From NCBI GenBank assembly GCA_024402335.1, contig JAKSTZ010000018.1, positions 1 through 45,157 of the forward strand: a stretch of DNA of 45,157 nt. Direction: 5' to 3'. The position numbers and the translations under genes are program-made. The DNA comes from Bacteroidales bacterium (lineage in GTDB: Bacteria; Bacteroidota; Bacteroidia; Bacteroidales; UBA1715). Below are positions 15,555 to 23,459 of this stretch, in pieces (position 1 is the first letter of the stretch; each line of letters starts with the position of its first letter). The notes beneath the pieces are model-generated. The model searched no databases and had not been told where the DNA came from. It saw nothing but the letters and a program-made list of their open reading frames with translations.

Positions 15555-16142
15555 CTATAGGTTTGTTTTTTTGTAAAAATTCATTTCATCAAGATATTTC
15601 CATGCAGCAGCAGGCATGAAGCCTTGTACGTTTTTGTTGCTTCGTATGGATTCGCGTATGAAACTTGAAGAAATTTCCATTAGTGGGGCTTGTACGATTT
15701 GTATGTTAGGTAGCTCTTTAAACTCTTCTGGTATAGTGTATTCCGGACGAGGATATACGTATATAGTATAACCATCAAGAATTCTTTGGTAGTTCTTCCA
15801 TTTCTTGAATGATTGTAAATTGTCACCACCCATTATTAAAGAAAACGTATGTTGTGGGTATTTGTCTTCCAAATGAGCCAACGTGTTTACTGTGTATGAC
15901 GGTTGTGGTAGTGAAAATTCTATCGAAGAAGCCCGTAAATGTGGAATGTCTTCTATTGCTAATTCAACCATTCTAAGTCTTTGGTAGTCGTCTAATAGGG
16001 ACGATTTTTCTTTTAAGGGATTTTGCGGTGAAATTACGAACCAAAGTTCGTCTAACTCAGTGAATTCAACAATGTAGTTTGCAATCACTAAGTGTCCAAC
16101 ATGGATAGGATTGAATGAACCGAAATAAAGACCTATATTCAT
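15555..16142 (-). CDS. nadD: Nicotinate-nucleotide adenylyltransferase
   Basis: I place the start at ATG 16142 (195 aa, MNIGLYFGSFNPIHVGH). An in-frame GTG at 16163 lies within the upstream gene's terminator hairpin. The GSFNPIHVGH motif (8-17) binds the nucleotide and the C-terminal SSSFIRESIR is the second family signature. The enzyme joins nicotinate mononucleotide with ATP to make deamido-NAD in NAD biosynthesis. Length and motifs are complete. The gene is preceded by a strong terminator with almost no leader, so its promoter must overlap the hairpin or lie within the upstream gene. Confidence 0.95.
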   Translation of the reverse strand: MNIGLYFGSFNPIHVGHLVIANYIVEFTELDELWFVISPQNPLKEKSSLLDDYQRLRMVELAIEDIPHLRASSIEFSLPQPSYTVNTLAHLEDKYPQHTFSLIMGGDNLQSFKKWKNYQRILDGYTIYVYPRPEYTIPEEFKELPNIQIVQAPLMEISSSFIRESIRSNKNVQGFMPAAAWKYLDEMNFYKKTNL

Positions 16143-16147
16143 AAGAT

Positions 16148-16180
16148 AAAAAATGCTGTTCACGAAACCGTAAACAGCAT
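16148..16180 (-). terminator. Terminator of the zinc-ribbon gene
   Basis: On the minus strand ATGCTGTT pairs with AACAGCAT, with an inner ACG/CGT pairing, and six T residues follow (16153-16148). The T run ends 5 bases before the nadD ATG. Confidence 0.8.
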
Positions 16181-16202
16181 TATGTAAGAGTTTTAGTTTT
16201 TA

Positions 16203-16988
16203 TTATTCTGCAACTTCAGCATTGTCTTCTGTTCCGAAAACAAGACCCTTGTCAACAAGGATACGGCCGCAATATTCACAAACGATAATTTTCTTGTGGC
16301 TCTTGATGTCAAGTTGTCTTTGTGCTGGGATTTTGTTGAAACAACCACCGCAGGCGTCACGTTCAACAGTTGCAATAGCAACACCGTTGCGAGCGTTTTT
16401 ACGAAGACGAGTGTAAGCGTTAAGAAGACGTTCTTCTATGTTTTCAGCAATTGCTGTTTTTTCGTTAACAAGATTTTCTTCTTCTTCTTTCGTTTCGTTG
16501 ATGATAGTTTCAAGTTCTTTTACTTTAGCATCTAAGTCAATCTTGCGATCGTCGAATTTTGCTTTTGAATCACTTAATTGGACTTTTTTCTTTTCGATGT
16601 CGTTGCTGTATTCACGGATACGTTTTTCGAAAAGTTGTATGTTAAGGTTTTGGAATTCAATTTCTTTTGCAATAGATTCGAATTCACGGTTGTTAGAAAC
16701 ATGATTTTGTTGTTCTTCATATTTTCTAACTTGTGCTTGTGCATCTTTTATTTCTTCTTTCTTAGTGGCAACATCTTTTTCCTTTTGAGAAATTTCTTCT
16801 TGGATTTTTGCGATGCGTGTCTCTAATCCTGCTAATTCGTCTTCCAAATCTTTTACTTCCAATGGAAGTTCGCCACGTTGGCGAGTGATTTCGTCAATCT
16901 TAGAATCTGCTTCTTGTAATTTAAACAATGCTGTAAGTTTTTCTTCTACAGTTTGTTGAGCAGTAGCTTCTGCTTGTTTCTTTGCCAT
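16203..16988 (-). CDS. Coiled-coil C4 zinc-ribbon protein (DUF164/zf-RING_7 family)
   Basis: The 261-aa protein has a long antiparallel coiled coil (about 15-185), rich in Glu and Lys. A C-terminal zinc ribbon follows, with Cys pairs in ACGGCF and CEYCGRIL. The family is widespread and almost always beside a Nif3-like gene, as here (1-base gap). Its biochemical role is unclear; nucleic-acid binding is suspected from the ribbon. The gene ends in a clear terminator. Confidence 0.88.
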   Translation of the reverse strand: MAKKQAEATAQQTVEEKLTALFKLQEADSKIDEITRQRGELPLEVKDLEDELAGLETRIAKIQEEISQKEKDVATKKEEIKDAQAQVRKYEEQQNHVSNNREFESIAKEIEFQNLNIQLFEKRIREYSNDIEKKKVQLSDSKAKFDDRKIDLDAKVKELETIINETKEEEENLVNEKTAIAENIEERLLNAYTRLRKNARNGVAIATVERDACGGCFNKIPAQRQLDIKSHKKIIVCEYCGRILVDKGLVFGTEDNAEVAE

Positions 16989-16989
16989 T

Positions 16990-18084
16990 TTATAAGTAGT
17001 TTATCGGATTCGTACTAACCTTTGAAATTTGGATTGCAAATGTATAAAATTTTTTCTTTAATATTTCATAAAATAATTCTTTTGTGAATTGCTCTGATTC
17101 AAAATGTCCGATGTCGGCTATGATAGTCTTGTTTTCGGCTTGAAAGAAATCGTGGTATTTTACATCTGCGGTTATAAAGACATCGGCACCGTTGTGTATT
17201 GCGTCCTCAATGAGGAAGCTTCCGGAACCGCCACATACAGCAATTCTTTTAACAGAATTTTTCGTTATGGCTGTATGTCTGATTATTCCACAACCAAATG
17301 TTGTTTTTACATTTTGTAAAAAAGTTTTTGTATCCATTGCTTCGGGTAGTTCGCCTATCATTCCGTCACCGACTAAATTGAATGTGTTTTGCAATGGAAA
17401 TAGATCGTAGGCAACTTCTTCATACGGATGTGCTTCAAGCAATGCGTTAACAACGGCATGTGTTCGTTCGTTAGGTAATATAACTTCAATGCGTTGTTCA
17501 GGTTCTTTGTGGAACTCATTTTTATTTCCAATAAATGGATTTGCTTGTTCGTTGGCTCTGTATGTTCCTATGCCTTCTGCAGAGAAACTGCATTTGTCGT
17601 AGTTTCCAATGCATCCGGCTCCAGCTGCGAATAATGCTTCTTGAACTTTTTCGACATACGCATGTGGAACATAGGTCGCAAGTTTTGTAAGGCTGTTCGT
17701 TTTTGGTTGTAATATTCTTGTGTTGATAAGTCCGAGTTTTTCACAGATTTTTGCATTTACGCCTGTTGAAACTGCGTCAATGTTAGTGTGGCAAGCATAG
17801 ATTGCAATGTCGTTTTTTATTGCAAGTTGTACGCATCGTTCTGTTTCGCTGTTGTTGTTCAGTTTTTTTAATCCTTTGAAAATAAGTGGGTGATGCGATA
17901 CGATAAGGTCGGCTTGGCAATCAATAGCTTCTTGTATTACTGCCTCGGTTACGTCCAAGGTGATGAGAACTTTTGAAACATTGTCGTTTTTGTTGCCTAT
18001 AATTAGTCCTGCATTATCGTAGGATTCTTGGTAACATAAAGGTGCAACCGATTCAATTTCTGTGATAATATCTCTAATCGTCAT
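16990..18084 (-). CDS. Nif3-like dinuclear metal-centre protein
   Basis: I chose ATG 18084 (364 aa, MTIRDIITEIES). The longer frame to 18177 runs over the divergent pspC-like promoter and start. The protein has the Nif3/YbgI motifs SYDNAGLIIGN, IVSHHPLIFKGLK (His pair metal ligands), YACHTNIDA and GHFESEQF. A PII-like insertion domain sits in the middle (about 125-235). This is the long form seen in Bacteroidetes. The metal-dependent activity is not settled in the family; some members are annotated as GTP cyclohydrolase I type 2. Confidence 0.92.
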   Translation of the reverse strand: MTIRDIITEIESVAPLCYQESYDNAGLIIGNKNDNVSKVLITLDVTEAVIQEAIDCQADLIVSHHPLIFKGLKKLNNNSETERCVQLAIKNDIAIYACHTNIDAVSTGVNAKICEKLGLINTRILQPKTNSLTKLATYVPHAYVEKVQEALFAAGAGCIGNYDKCSFSAEGIGTYRANEQANPFIGNKNEFHKEPEQRIEVILPNERTHAVVNALLEAHPYEEVAYDLFPLQNTFNLVGDGMIGELPEAMDTKTFLQNVKTTFGCGIIRHTAITKNSVKRIAVCGGSGSFLIEDAIHNGADVFITADVKYHDFFQAENKTIIADIGHFESEQFTKELFYEILKKKFYTFAIQISKVSTNPINYL

Positions 18085-18117
18085 AAGATAAATTTTTTCA
18101 AAGTTACTATTTCTATG

Positions 18118-18125
18118 TATATTTG
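18118..18125 (+). promoter_or_regulatory. -7 box for the pspC-like/cinA unit
   Basis: TATATTTG matches TAnnTTTG exactly, 23 bases before the ATG at 18149. The -33 box is poor (T-rich). Confidence 0.45.
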
Positions 18126-18148
18126 CACAAACATAAAATAGAATTAAT

Positions 18149-18325
18149 ATGGCAACTTTTAAAAAATCTTCAGACAAAAAAATAGCTGGTGTAGCAGGTG
18201 GTGTAGCAAATTACTTAGGTATAGATCCAACCATTATGAGAATAATTTGGCTTTGTGCTGTTGTTTTCGGTGGCTTTGGTCTTCTTGCATATCTTATTTG
18301 TTGGTTATTGATGCCAGAAAACTAA
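18149..18325 (+). CDS. Small PspC-domain membrane protein
   Basis: This 58-aa protein begins MATFKKSSDKKIAGVAGGVA and continues NYLGIDPTIMRIIW. The sequence KIAGVAGGVANYLGIDPTIMR is the PspC domain signature. One hydrophobic helix follows and the protein ends LLMPEN. PspC-like proteins sit in the inner membrane and respond to envelope stress, with no fixed role in Bacteroidetes. It is one base before cinA and has a phylum-type -7 box, so it leads that operon. Confidence 0.9.
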   Translation: MATFKKSSDKKIAGVAGGVANYLGIDPTIMRIIWLCAVVFGGFGLLAYLICWLLMPEN

Positions 18326-18326
18326 T

Positions 18327-19577
18327 ATGAATGTCGCTCTATTGAGTATTGGTGACGAATTGTTGATAGGAAAAACTGTCAATACCAATGCTTCGTGGTT
18401 GGGTGAACATTTGTCGGCTATAGGTTTCGATATTTCGTGTGTTGAAACTATATCCGATAATCGTGAGAGTATCGTAAACTCGTTGGCTCGTCTTTCGGCT
18501 GAGTCAAATGTGGTTATTGTCACTGGTGGACTCGGTCCGACGAATGATGACATAACCAAGTTAGTTCTATGTGAGTTTTTCCAAACAGAACTAGTTTTTA
18601 ATCAACAGGCTTACGAGGGAATGGTTCGTTATGCTACGGCGAGGAACCAGGAAGTGAATGCACAAAATTTAACACAGGCTCAATTTCCAAAGTCGGCTCG
18701 TTTGGTTCCAAATCCGTGTGGTACAGCTTCCGGAATGTGGTTTGAAAAAGACCAACATGTAGTTGTGTCGTTACCTGGTGTTCCGTCGGAAATGAAGCGT
18801 ATGATGGAGGAAAGTGTGATTCCTTGGCTTCGTAGCATGTTTGATTTGCCAGCAATTGTACATAGACACATTAATGTAGCGGATATTGCAGAATCTAAAT
18901 TGGCGGAAATCATTGCCGATTGGGAGAGTGCATTGCCGTCGCAGGTGCATTTAGCTTATTTGCCTGCTGCCGGGGTTGTGAAATTACGCTTGTCTTGTAA
19001 AGCGGAAAATGAGCAATTAGCCCGTGCGATTATTGCAGAGCAAGAAGAAAAATTGATGCCGCAAATTTCCCAATATGTATGGGGCTATGATGACGAAACT
19101 ATAGAAGAAGTTGTCGGTAATTTATTATTATCGCAAGGTGCGACGGTTGCTACAGCGGAAAGTTGTACAGGTGGAACGATTTCAGCTAAATTGACACGTA
19201 TTTCTGGTAGTTCCGCATATTATTGGGGAAGTGTAATTTCGTATGATAATTCTGTAAAAATAAACGAATTGCAAGTTGCTCCATCTGATATAGAAAACTA
19301 TGGCGTTGTGAGTGAAGCGGTTGTACGAACAATGGCATCGCAAGTGCGAAAGAAAATCGGTACGACTTACGGAGTGGCAACGTCGGGTATAGCTGGTCCT
19401 ACAGGTGGCTCTGCGGAAAAACCGGTTGGTACTGTGTGGATTGCGGTCGCTTCCGATAAAAATGTTGTTGCAAAACGATTTCAATTTGGAACAGAACGTG
19501 AGCATAATGTGGAAAAAGCTGCTTTTTCTGCACTACGAATGTTGCAGTTGTTGATTTTGCAGGAACAGAACAATTAA
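18327..19577 (+). CDS. cinA: CinA family nicotinamide-nucleotide amidohydrolase
   Basis: The 416-aa protein is full length. The N-terminal molybdopterin-binding-like domain (1-170) starts MNVALLSIGDELLIGKTVNTN and contains VTGGLGPTNDD. The C-terminal amidase domain (about 255-416) contains TAESCTGG and ATSGIAGPTGG, with the catalytic Ser in SCTGG. The family hydrolyses NMN and ADP-ribose-type compounds in NAD recycling. It is one base downstream of the pspC-like gene and 4 bases before the phosphatase gene. Confidence 0.95.
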   Translation: MNVALLSIGDELLIGKTVNTNASWLGEHLSAIGFDISCVETISDNRESIVNSLARLSAESNVVIVTGGLGPTNDDITKLVLCEFFQTELVFNQQAYEGMVRYATARNQEVNAQNLTQAQFPKSARLVPNPCGTASGMWFEKDQHVVVSLPGVPSEMKRMMEESVIPWLRSMFDLPAIVHRHINVADIAESKLAEIIADWESALPSQVHLAYLPAAGVVKLRLSCKAENEQLARAIIAEQEEKLMPQISQYVWGYDDETIEEVVGNLLLSQGATVATAESCTGGTISAKLTRISGSSAYYWGSVISYDNSVKINELQVAPSDIENYGVVSEAVVRTMASQVRKKIGTTYGVATSGIAGPTGGSAEKPVGTVWIAVASDKNVVAKRFQFGTEREHNVEKAAFSALRMLQLLILQEQNN

Positions 19578-19581
19578 TTAT

Positions 19582-20061
19582 ATGGAAAGTCAAAAAAAGA
19601 AAATATTATTTGTCTGTTTAGGAAATATTTGTCGTTCACCTTTGGCCGACACTATTATGAATAAATTGGTGGAGGATAAAGGTTTGACGGAAAAATATGA
19701 AATAGATTCGGCTGGAATTCTTGATTATCATGAAGGTGATAAGGCAGACTACCGTATGCGCTGTAAAGCCGGTGACCGTGGCTATTATATTACCCACTTG
19801 TCTCGTCCTGTAGAAAAGTCCGATTTCGAAAAATTTGACCTTATATTTGGCATGGATGATCAAAATATCCGTGATTTAGAGTCAATAGCAACAACAGACG
19901 AGCAACGCTCGAAGATTCATCGTATGGTGGATTATTGTCCTTCTTTTGGACGTAAATCTGTTCCTGACCCGTACTATGGTGGAGAAGAAGGTTTTACGTT
20001 GGTGATAGATATGCTCGAAGTTGCTTGCTCGAATTTGTTAAATGAATTGGAAAATAATTGA
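19582..20061 (+). CDS. Low-molecular-weight protein-tyrosine phosphatase
   Basis: The 159-aa protein has the P-loop VCLGNICRSP (catalytic Cys12, Arg18) near the N-terminus and the general-acid loop VPDPYYGG. This is the canonical low-molecular-weight phosphatase. In bacteria such enzymes often pair with BY-kinases like the Wzc protein at 34,820-37,243; here that kinase is about 15 kb away. The next gene begins immediately after its stop. Confidence 0.94.
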   Translation: MESQKKKILFVCLGNICRSPLADTIMNKLVEDKGLTEKYEIDSAGILDYHEGDKADYRMRCKAGDRGYYITHLSRPVEKSDFEKFDLIFGMDDQNIRDLESIATTDEQRSKIHRMVDYCPSFGRKSVPDPYYGGEEGFTLVIDMLEVACSNLLNELENN

Positions 20062-20062
20062 T

Positions 20063-21307
20063 ATGATGAAAAATATATTTTGTAGGATTTCAATTGTATG
20101 TACATTGGTATGTGCATTGGTGTTTACTTCTTGTACTAAGAAAAAAACAGGGGAAGAAGATATACAACCAGAAGATACAACAGTTGTTGATACGGATTCA
20201 GTGGTTGTAATGGATTCATTGGGTATGCGTACGGCAAATCAAATTGTGTATTCAATTTATGCAGGCTGGAATTTAGGCAATACCTTGGAGGCAGTTGGCG
20301 GTGAGACAGCTTGGGGGGAAACAAAGACTACTCCTGATATTATCGCTTATGTAAAGAATATGGGTTTTAACGCTGTTCGTATTCCTTGTTCTTGGGATTT
20401 ACATTCAAATAATGGACAAATTGATGCCGCTTGGATGAAACGAGTGCACGAAGTTGTTGATTATGTAATTAATCAAGATATGTATGCCTTGATTAACATA
20501 CATTGGGATGGTGGTTGGATAGAAAATGATATAGCAAATGGCTATAGTGAAGAAGTTAATCAAAAGTATATAAATTATTGGCAACAAATTGCTTCTGAAT
20601 TTGCTGATTATGATGATCGTTTGCTTTTTGCTGCATTGAATGAACCGAATATTGGCTATAGCAATCAATGGAAAAATACGGAAGCATTGATTAAATATGA
20701 ACAATCTTTTATTTCTACTGTTCGTGCAACAGGTGGAAAGAATATGTTCCGTACACTTGTTCTTCAAGGTCCGGATGCGGATATAGATAAAACGTATACA
20801 TATTATAAAAATATGCCTACCGATACGGTGCCAAATCGTTTGGCAATGGAGGTACATTGTTATCAACCATATACATTCTGTGGATTGGATAAAGATGAGT
20901 CTTGGGGAAATATGCAATATTATTGGGGAGATTATCTATCGGAAATTCAAAAAGATCGTAATGCATTTTCTACAAATGGACCAAAATATATAGCAAGTGA
21001 ATTCAATAAAATGAAAAAGAAATTTGTTAGTAAGGGAGTCCCTGTAATATTAGGTGAATTTGGTAGTTTATATCGCGACAAGGATCCTGAGGTGTTAGAT
21101 CAAGAAAATCATCATAAAAGTGTGTGCCAATGGTTGGAAACAGTTGGCCGTGAATCAAAGAATTATGGCTTGGTACCTTTTTATTGGGATTGTACGGAAG
21201 GACAAAATTTCAATCTAATAAACCGTCGTAAGTTGACTCTTCGCGATCAGGATATGTACGACGCTTTGATGAAAGGACTTTCGGAAGGTAAATACCCAAT
21301 GGAATAG
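20063..21307 (+). CDS. Glycoside hydrolase family 5 (cellulase-like) lipoprotein
   Basis: I place the start at the ATG 2 bases after the phosphatase stop; the next codon is also ATG. A signal peptide with LVFTSC lipidation site (Cys24) is followed by a short acidic linker, then the GH5 barrel (about 60-410). Visible motifs are AGWNLGNTLE, VRIPCSW, IHWDGGW, ALNEPN with acid/base Glu194, and ILGEFG with nucleophile Glu332. This suggests an outer-membrane endo-beta-glucanase or mannanase-type enzyme; the substrate cannot be told here. No SusC/SusD or other CAZyme gene is adjacent. It ends in a terminator convergent with the GT2 gene. Confidence 0.9.
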   Translation: MMKNIFCRISIVCTLVCALVFTSCTKKKTGEEDIQPEDTTVVDTDSVVVMDSLGMRTANQIVYSIYAGWNLGNTLEAVGGETAWGETKTTPDIIAYVKNMGFNAVRIPCSWDLHSNNGQIDAAWMKRVHEVVDYVINQDMYALINIHWDGGWIENDIANGYSEEVNQKYINYWQQIASEFADYDDRLLFAALNEPNIGYSNQWKNTEALIKYEQSFISTVRATGGKNMFRTLVLQGPDADIDKTYTYYKNMPTDTVPNRLAMEVHCYQPYTFCGLDKDESWGNMQYYWGDYLSEIQKDRNAFSTNGPKYIASEFNKMKKKFVSKGVPVILGEFGSLYRDKDPEVLDQENHHKSVCQWLETVGRESKNYGLVPFYWDCTEGQNFNLINRRKLTLRDQDMYDALMKGLSEGKYPME

Positions 21308-21329
21308 AAAAAATGTTTCGAAATAGAGA

Positions 21330-21359
21330 GAGACGATGCTGTGCATTGTCTCTTTTTTT
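21330..21359 (+). terminator. Terminator of the GH5 operon
   Basis: GAGACGATGC and GCATTGTCTC form a 10-bp stem around TGT, followed by seven T residues. The last of these overlap the stop codon of the convergent GT2 gene. Confidence 0.85.
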
Positions 21360-22104
21360 ATGCCAACTTTTTACATAATCTTCGTAGCCACATCGATGGA
21401 AAACCATATACAATGGCTATAAAACATAGACATGTATTCAATAGACTGATTCGTACAAAGTCTTTTGTTGGTCGGAAATGTGACACGCGTTCTTCTTTTG
21501 GTGGATAATATACGTCAATGTTTATAGGAATAAGTGGAATGGCTTTCCATGCATTGCGTACAAGCATTTCAAGTTCAGCTTCGTATCGATTGTTGATAGG
21601 CCCTTTGTATTTCATAGCTACAAGTGGGTAGGCTCTATAACCAGTTTGTGTATCGGGTAATGAAATGCTTGTTTGTACCGTAAACCAAAAGTTTGAAAAT
21701 TTATTTGCAAAACTGTTTTTTGATGGCATATTCGGTTGTTCAAACGAACGACTACCTATTATGAGTGCATCAGGATGTGTTTGTATAGCTTCTGCGAATA
21801 ACGGCAAATCACTTGCTTTATGCTGACCGTCGGCATCAAGGGTAATAGCAGTCTTATAATTTCTTCTTTTTGCTTCAAGAAACGCTTGCTTTAGGGCGTA
21901 GCCTTTACCACGGTTTGGTAGATATGAAACAATGGTAATTTTATTTTCAAATTTTTTTAAAATCGATTCTGTTGAATCAGTAGAACCATCGTTAACGACG
22001 ATAATGTTTTGTGAATATGGAAGAACCGATTCAATAACAGTAGCAATTGTTTTTTCGTTATTGTAGGTCGGAATAACTACACACGTTTCATTTGAAAGTT
22101 CCAT
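21358..22104 (-). CDS. Family 2 glycosyltransferase
   Basis: This 248-aa GT-A protein starts with CVVIPTYNNEKTIATVIESV, then IIVVNDGSTD, and the metal-binding DADGQHKASDL. It has a C-terminal hydrophobic segment. The pattern is of the dolichyl-phosphate mannose synthase-like branch. It is the last gene of the aryl-polyene-like operon and shares one base with the dehydratase gene (TAATG). APE-type clusters often include a GT2 that may decorate the polyene or its lipid anchor. Confidence 0.9.
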   Translation of the reverse strand: MELSNETCVVIPTYNNEKTIATVIESVLPYSQNIIVVNDGSTDSTESILKKFENKITIVSYLPNRGKGYALKQAFLEAKRRNYKTAITLDADGQHKASDLPLFAEAIQTHPDALIIGSRSFEQPNMPSKNSFANKFSNFWFTVQTSISLPDTQTGYRAYPLVAMKYKGPINNRYEAELEMLVRNAWKAIPLIPINIDVYYPPKEERVSHFRPTKDFVRISLLNTCLCFIAIVYGFPSMWLRRLCKKLA

Positions 22105-22463
22105 TAGGCTAACTCAAAATTGATTTTTGAATACACATTCCCTTCAGATAAAATCTGCACTTTCGCTTGATATTTGTCGTTTGCTTCAGAAATTGTAATT
22201 GAAAAATTCAAAAATTCATTAGCGATAGGAGTTATGATATTGATAAATTTAACAGATTTTACAAATGCAATCTGTATAGGTTTACCTATATGTTTCTCGC
22301 ATAGCTCTTTTGCAATTTCAATCAGACATGCTCCCGGAGTTATTGGTGAGCCAGGGAAATGTGCCTTAAAGATTTCGTTATTCTTATTCTGACGAATAGA
22401 ATAAATTATGGTATCTTTTACAATGTCCTTATGTTCAATGAGGTAGATTTTATTTTCTAACAT
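22104..22463 (-). CDS. FabZ-like 3-hydroxyacyl-ACP dehydratase
   Basis: This 119-aa hotdog protein has the catalytic region AHFPGSPITPGACLIE: the HFPG His and the Glu after the PG motif are both kept. It should dehydrate 3-hydroxyacyl-ACP intermediates and build conjugated double bonds. It is shorter than housekeeping FabZ. It lies 2 bases after the LolA-like gene. Confidence 0.83.
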   Translation of the reverse strand: MLENKIYLIEHKDIVKDTIIYSIRQNKNNEIFKAHFPGSPITPGACLIEIAKELCEKHIGKPIQIAFVKSVKFINIITPIANEFLNFSITISEANDKYQAKVQILSEGNVYSKINFELA

Positions 22464-22465
22464 AT

Positions 22466-23101
22466 TTATTGAATATTGAAAAGATGTGTGTCTAATGGTT
22501 GATTTAGTTTGTGGTTGGAGAAGTTGATTGTCATAGAATCACCATTTTGTTCCTGCATAGTTATGCTTTTTGCCACCTTGCTTTGTTTGTCAATTAGTAA
22601 CGTAATGTGTGAATATATTGCAGCAATACGTTTGTTTATCGGAGTTAGAACAACTTTATAAGTAGTTGCATTTTCAGAAACTTCAGAAGAAAAATTCTTA
22701 CTGTCGTTTAGTCCGGAACCGTCAATGGTGCTCATAATGATAGTCGCCAATTCTTTGAACATCCTATTGTTGTTTGTTGTGGTTCCTTTGGCAGTTTGTA
22801 CGGCAACGTCGTTTCCGTTTACGATAAGCGCACTTGCTTGTGGATTTGTATATTCCCAACGAAGAGAATTAGGTGATTTGTAATACATCAATCCTTTAGA
22901 AATCGCTTTCTCTGCAACTAACGTACTTGTTTTTTCTTGAATGAAGGAACATGCAAGTGTTTGGTTTTTCTTAGATGTCGCCGAAATGTCAGATAAGATA
23001 GTCTGTTTCTTTGAAATGTCAACTTTTTTGAAATCGGTTTGTGCGCACACTTGTAGTGCGAACAATAGACAAAGGATAGTATAGAAAGTAATTTTTTTCA
23101 T
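22466..23101 (-). CDS. LolA-like periplasmic lipoprotein-carrier protein
   Basis: The ATG at 23101 gives MKKITFYTILCLLFALQVCA, a clean signal peptide; the frame extends 18 bases further but overlaps the previous gene. The 211-aa mature fold (KGLMYYKSPNSLRWEYTNP, SALIVNG) matches the LolA/LolA-like family. In aryl polyene and related clusters a LolA homologue likely shuttles the lipid product across the periplasm. It starts 4 bases after the DMT transporter stop. Confidence 0.85.
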   Translation of the reverse strand: MKKITFYTILCLLFALQVCAQTDFKKVDISKKQTILSDISATSKKNQTLACSFIQEKTSTLVAEKAISKGLMYYKSPNSLRWEYTNPQASALIVNGNDVAVQTAKGTTTNNNRMFKELATIIMSTIDGSGLNDSKNFSSEVSENATTYKVVLTPINKRIAAIYSHITLLIDKQSKVAKSITMQEQNGDSMTINFSNHKLNQPLDTHLFNIQ

Positions 23102-23105
23102 ACTG

Positions 23106-23459
23106 TTATTTAGCAACAAAAATTACGCCAATTATGATACAGCCAACTCCAATCCATCGTGTGAAAGGAATAGACTCGTGAAGAAGGAATAGTGCTGCAA
23201 ACATACCAAATACAAAACTTAAGCATGTCATTGGGTATGCCGATGATAAAGGGTAGTTTTTTAGTATATGCAACCATAAAACTGTTGCACTTCCCATTGC
23301 AATGCCGGTAGCAAGGAACCACCAATTGGTAAGTAGATTTTGGAAATACGCCCACGTCCATGAGAATGCGGTCATTTTGTTCATTGCCAATTTCAGGAAT
23401 ACCTGTCCGGAGGCAAGACATAATGATTGAATAACCGATAATACAATTAGCCTTAGCAT
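23106..23459 (-). CDS. Small DMT/EamA-like membrane protein
   Basis: This 117-aa protein has four hydrophobic helices and LKNYPLSSAYPMTCLSFVFG, followed by ESIPFTRWIGVGCIIIGVIF. It resembles half of an EamA transporter or an SMR/ArnE-like flippase subunit, and probably works as a dimer. It overlaps the upstream KS-like gene by 7 bases. I infer a role in moving the lipid-linked product. Confidence 0.75.
   Translation of the reverse strand: MLRLIVLSVIQSLCLASGQVFLKLAMNKMTAFSWTWAYFQNLLTNWWFLATGIAMGSATVLWLHILKNYPLSSAYPMTCLSFVFGMFAALFLLHESIPFTRWIGVGCIIIGVIFVAK

Noticed and set aside
16990..18177. Nif3-like gene starting at 18177
   Set aside because: It would run through the pspC-like start and promoter; MTIRDI at 18084 is the conserved start.
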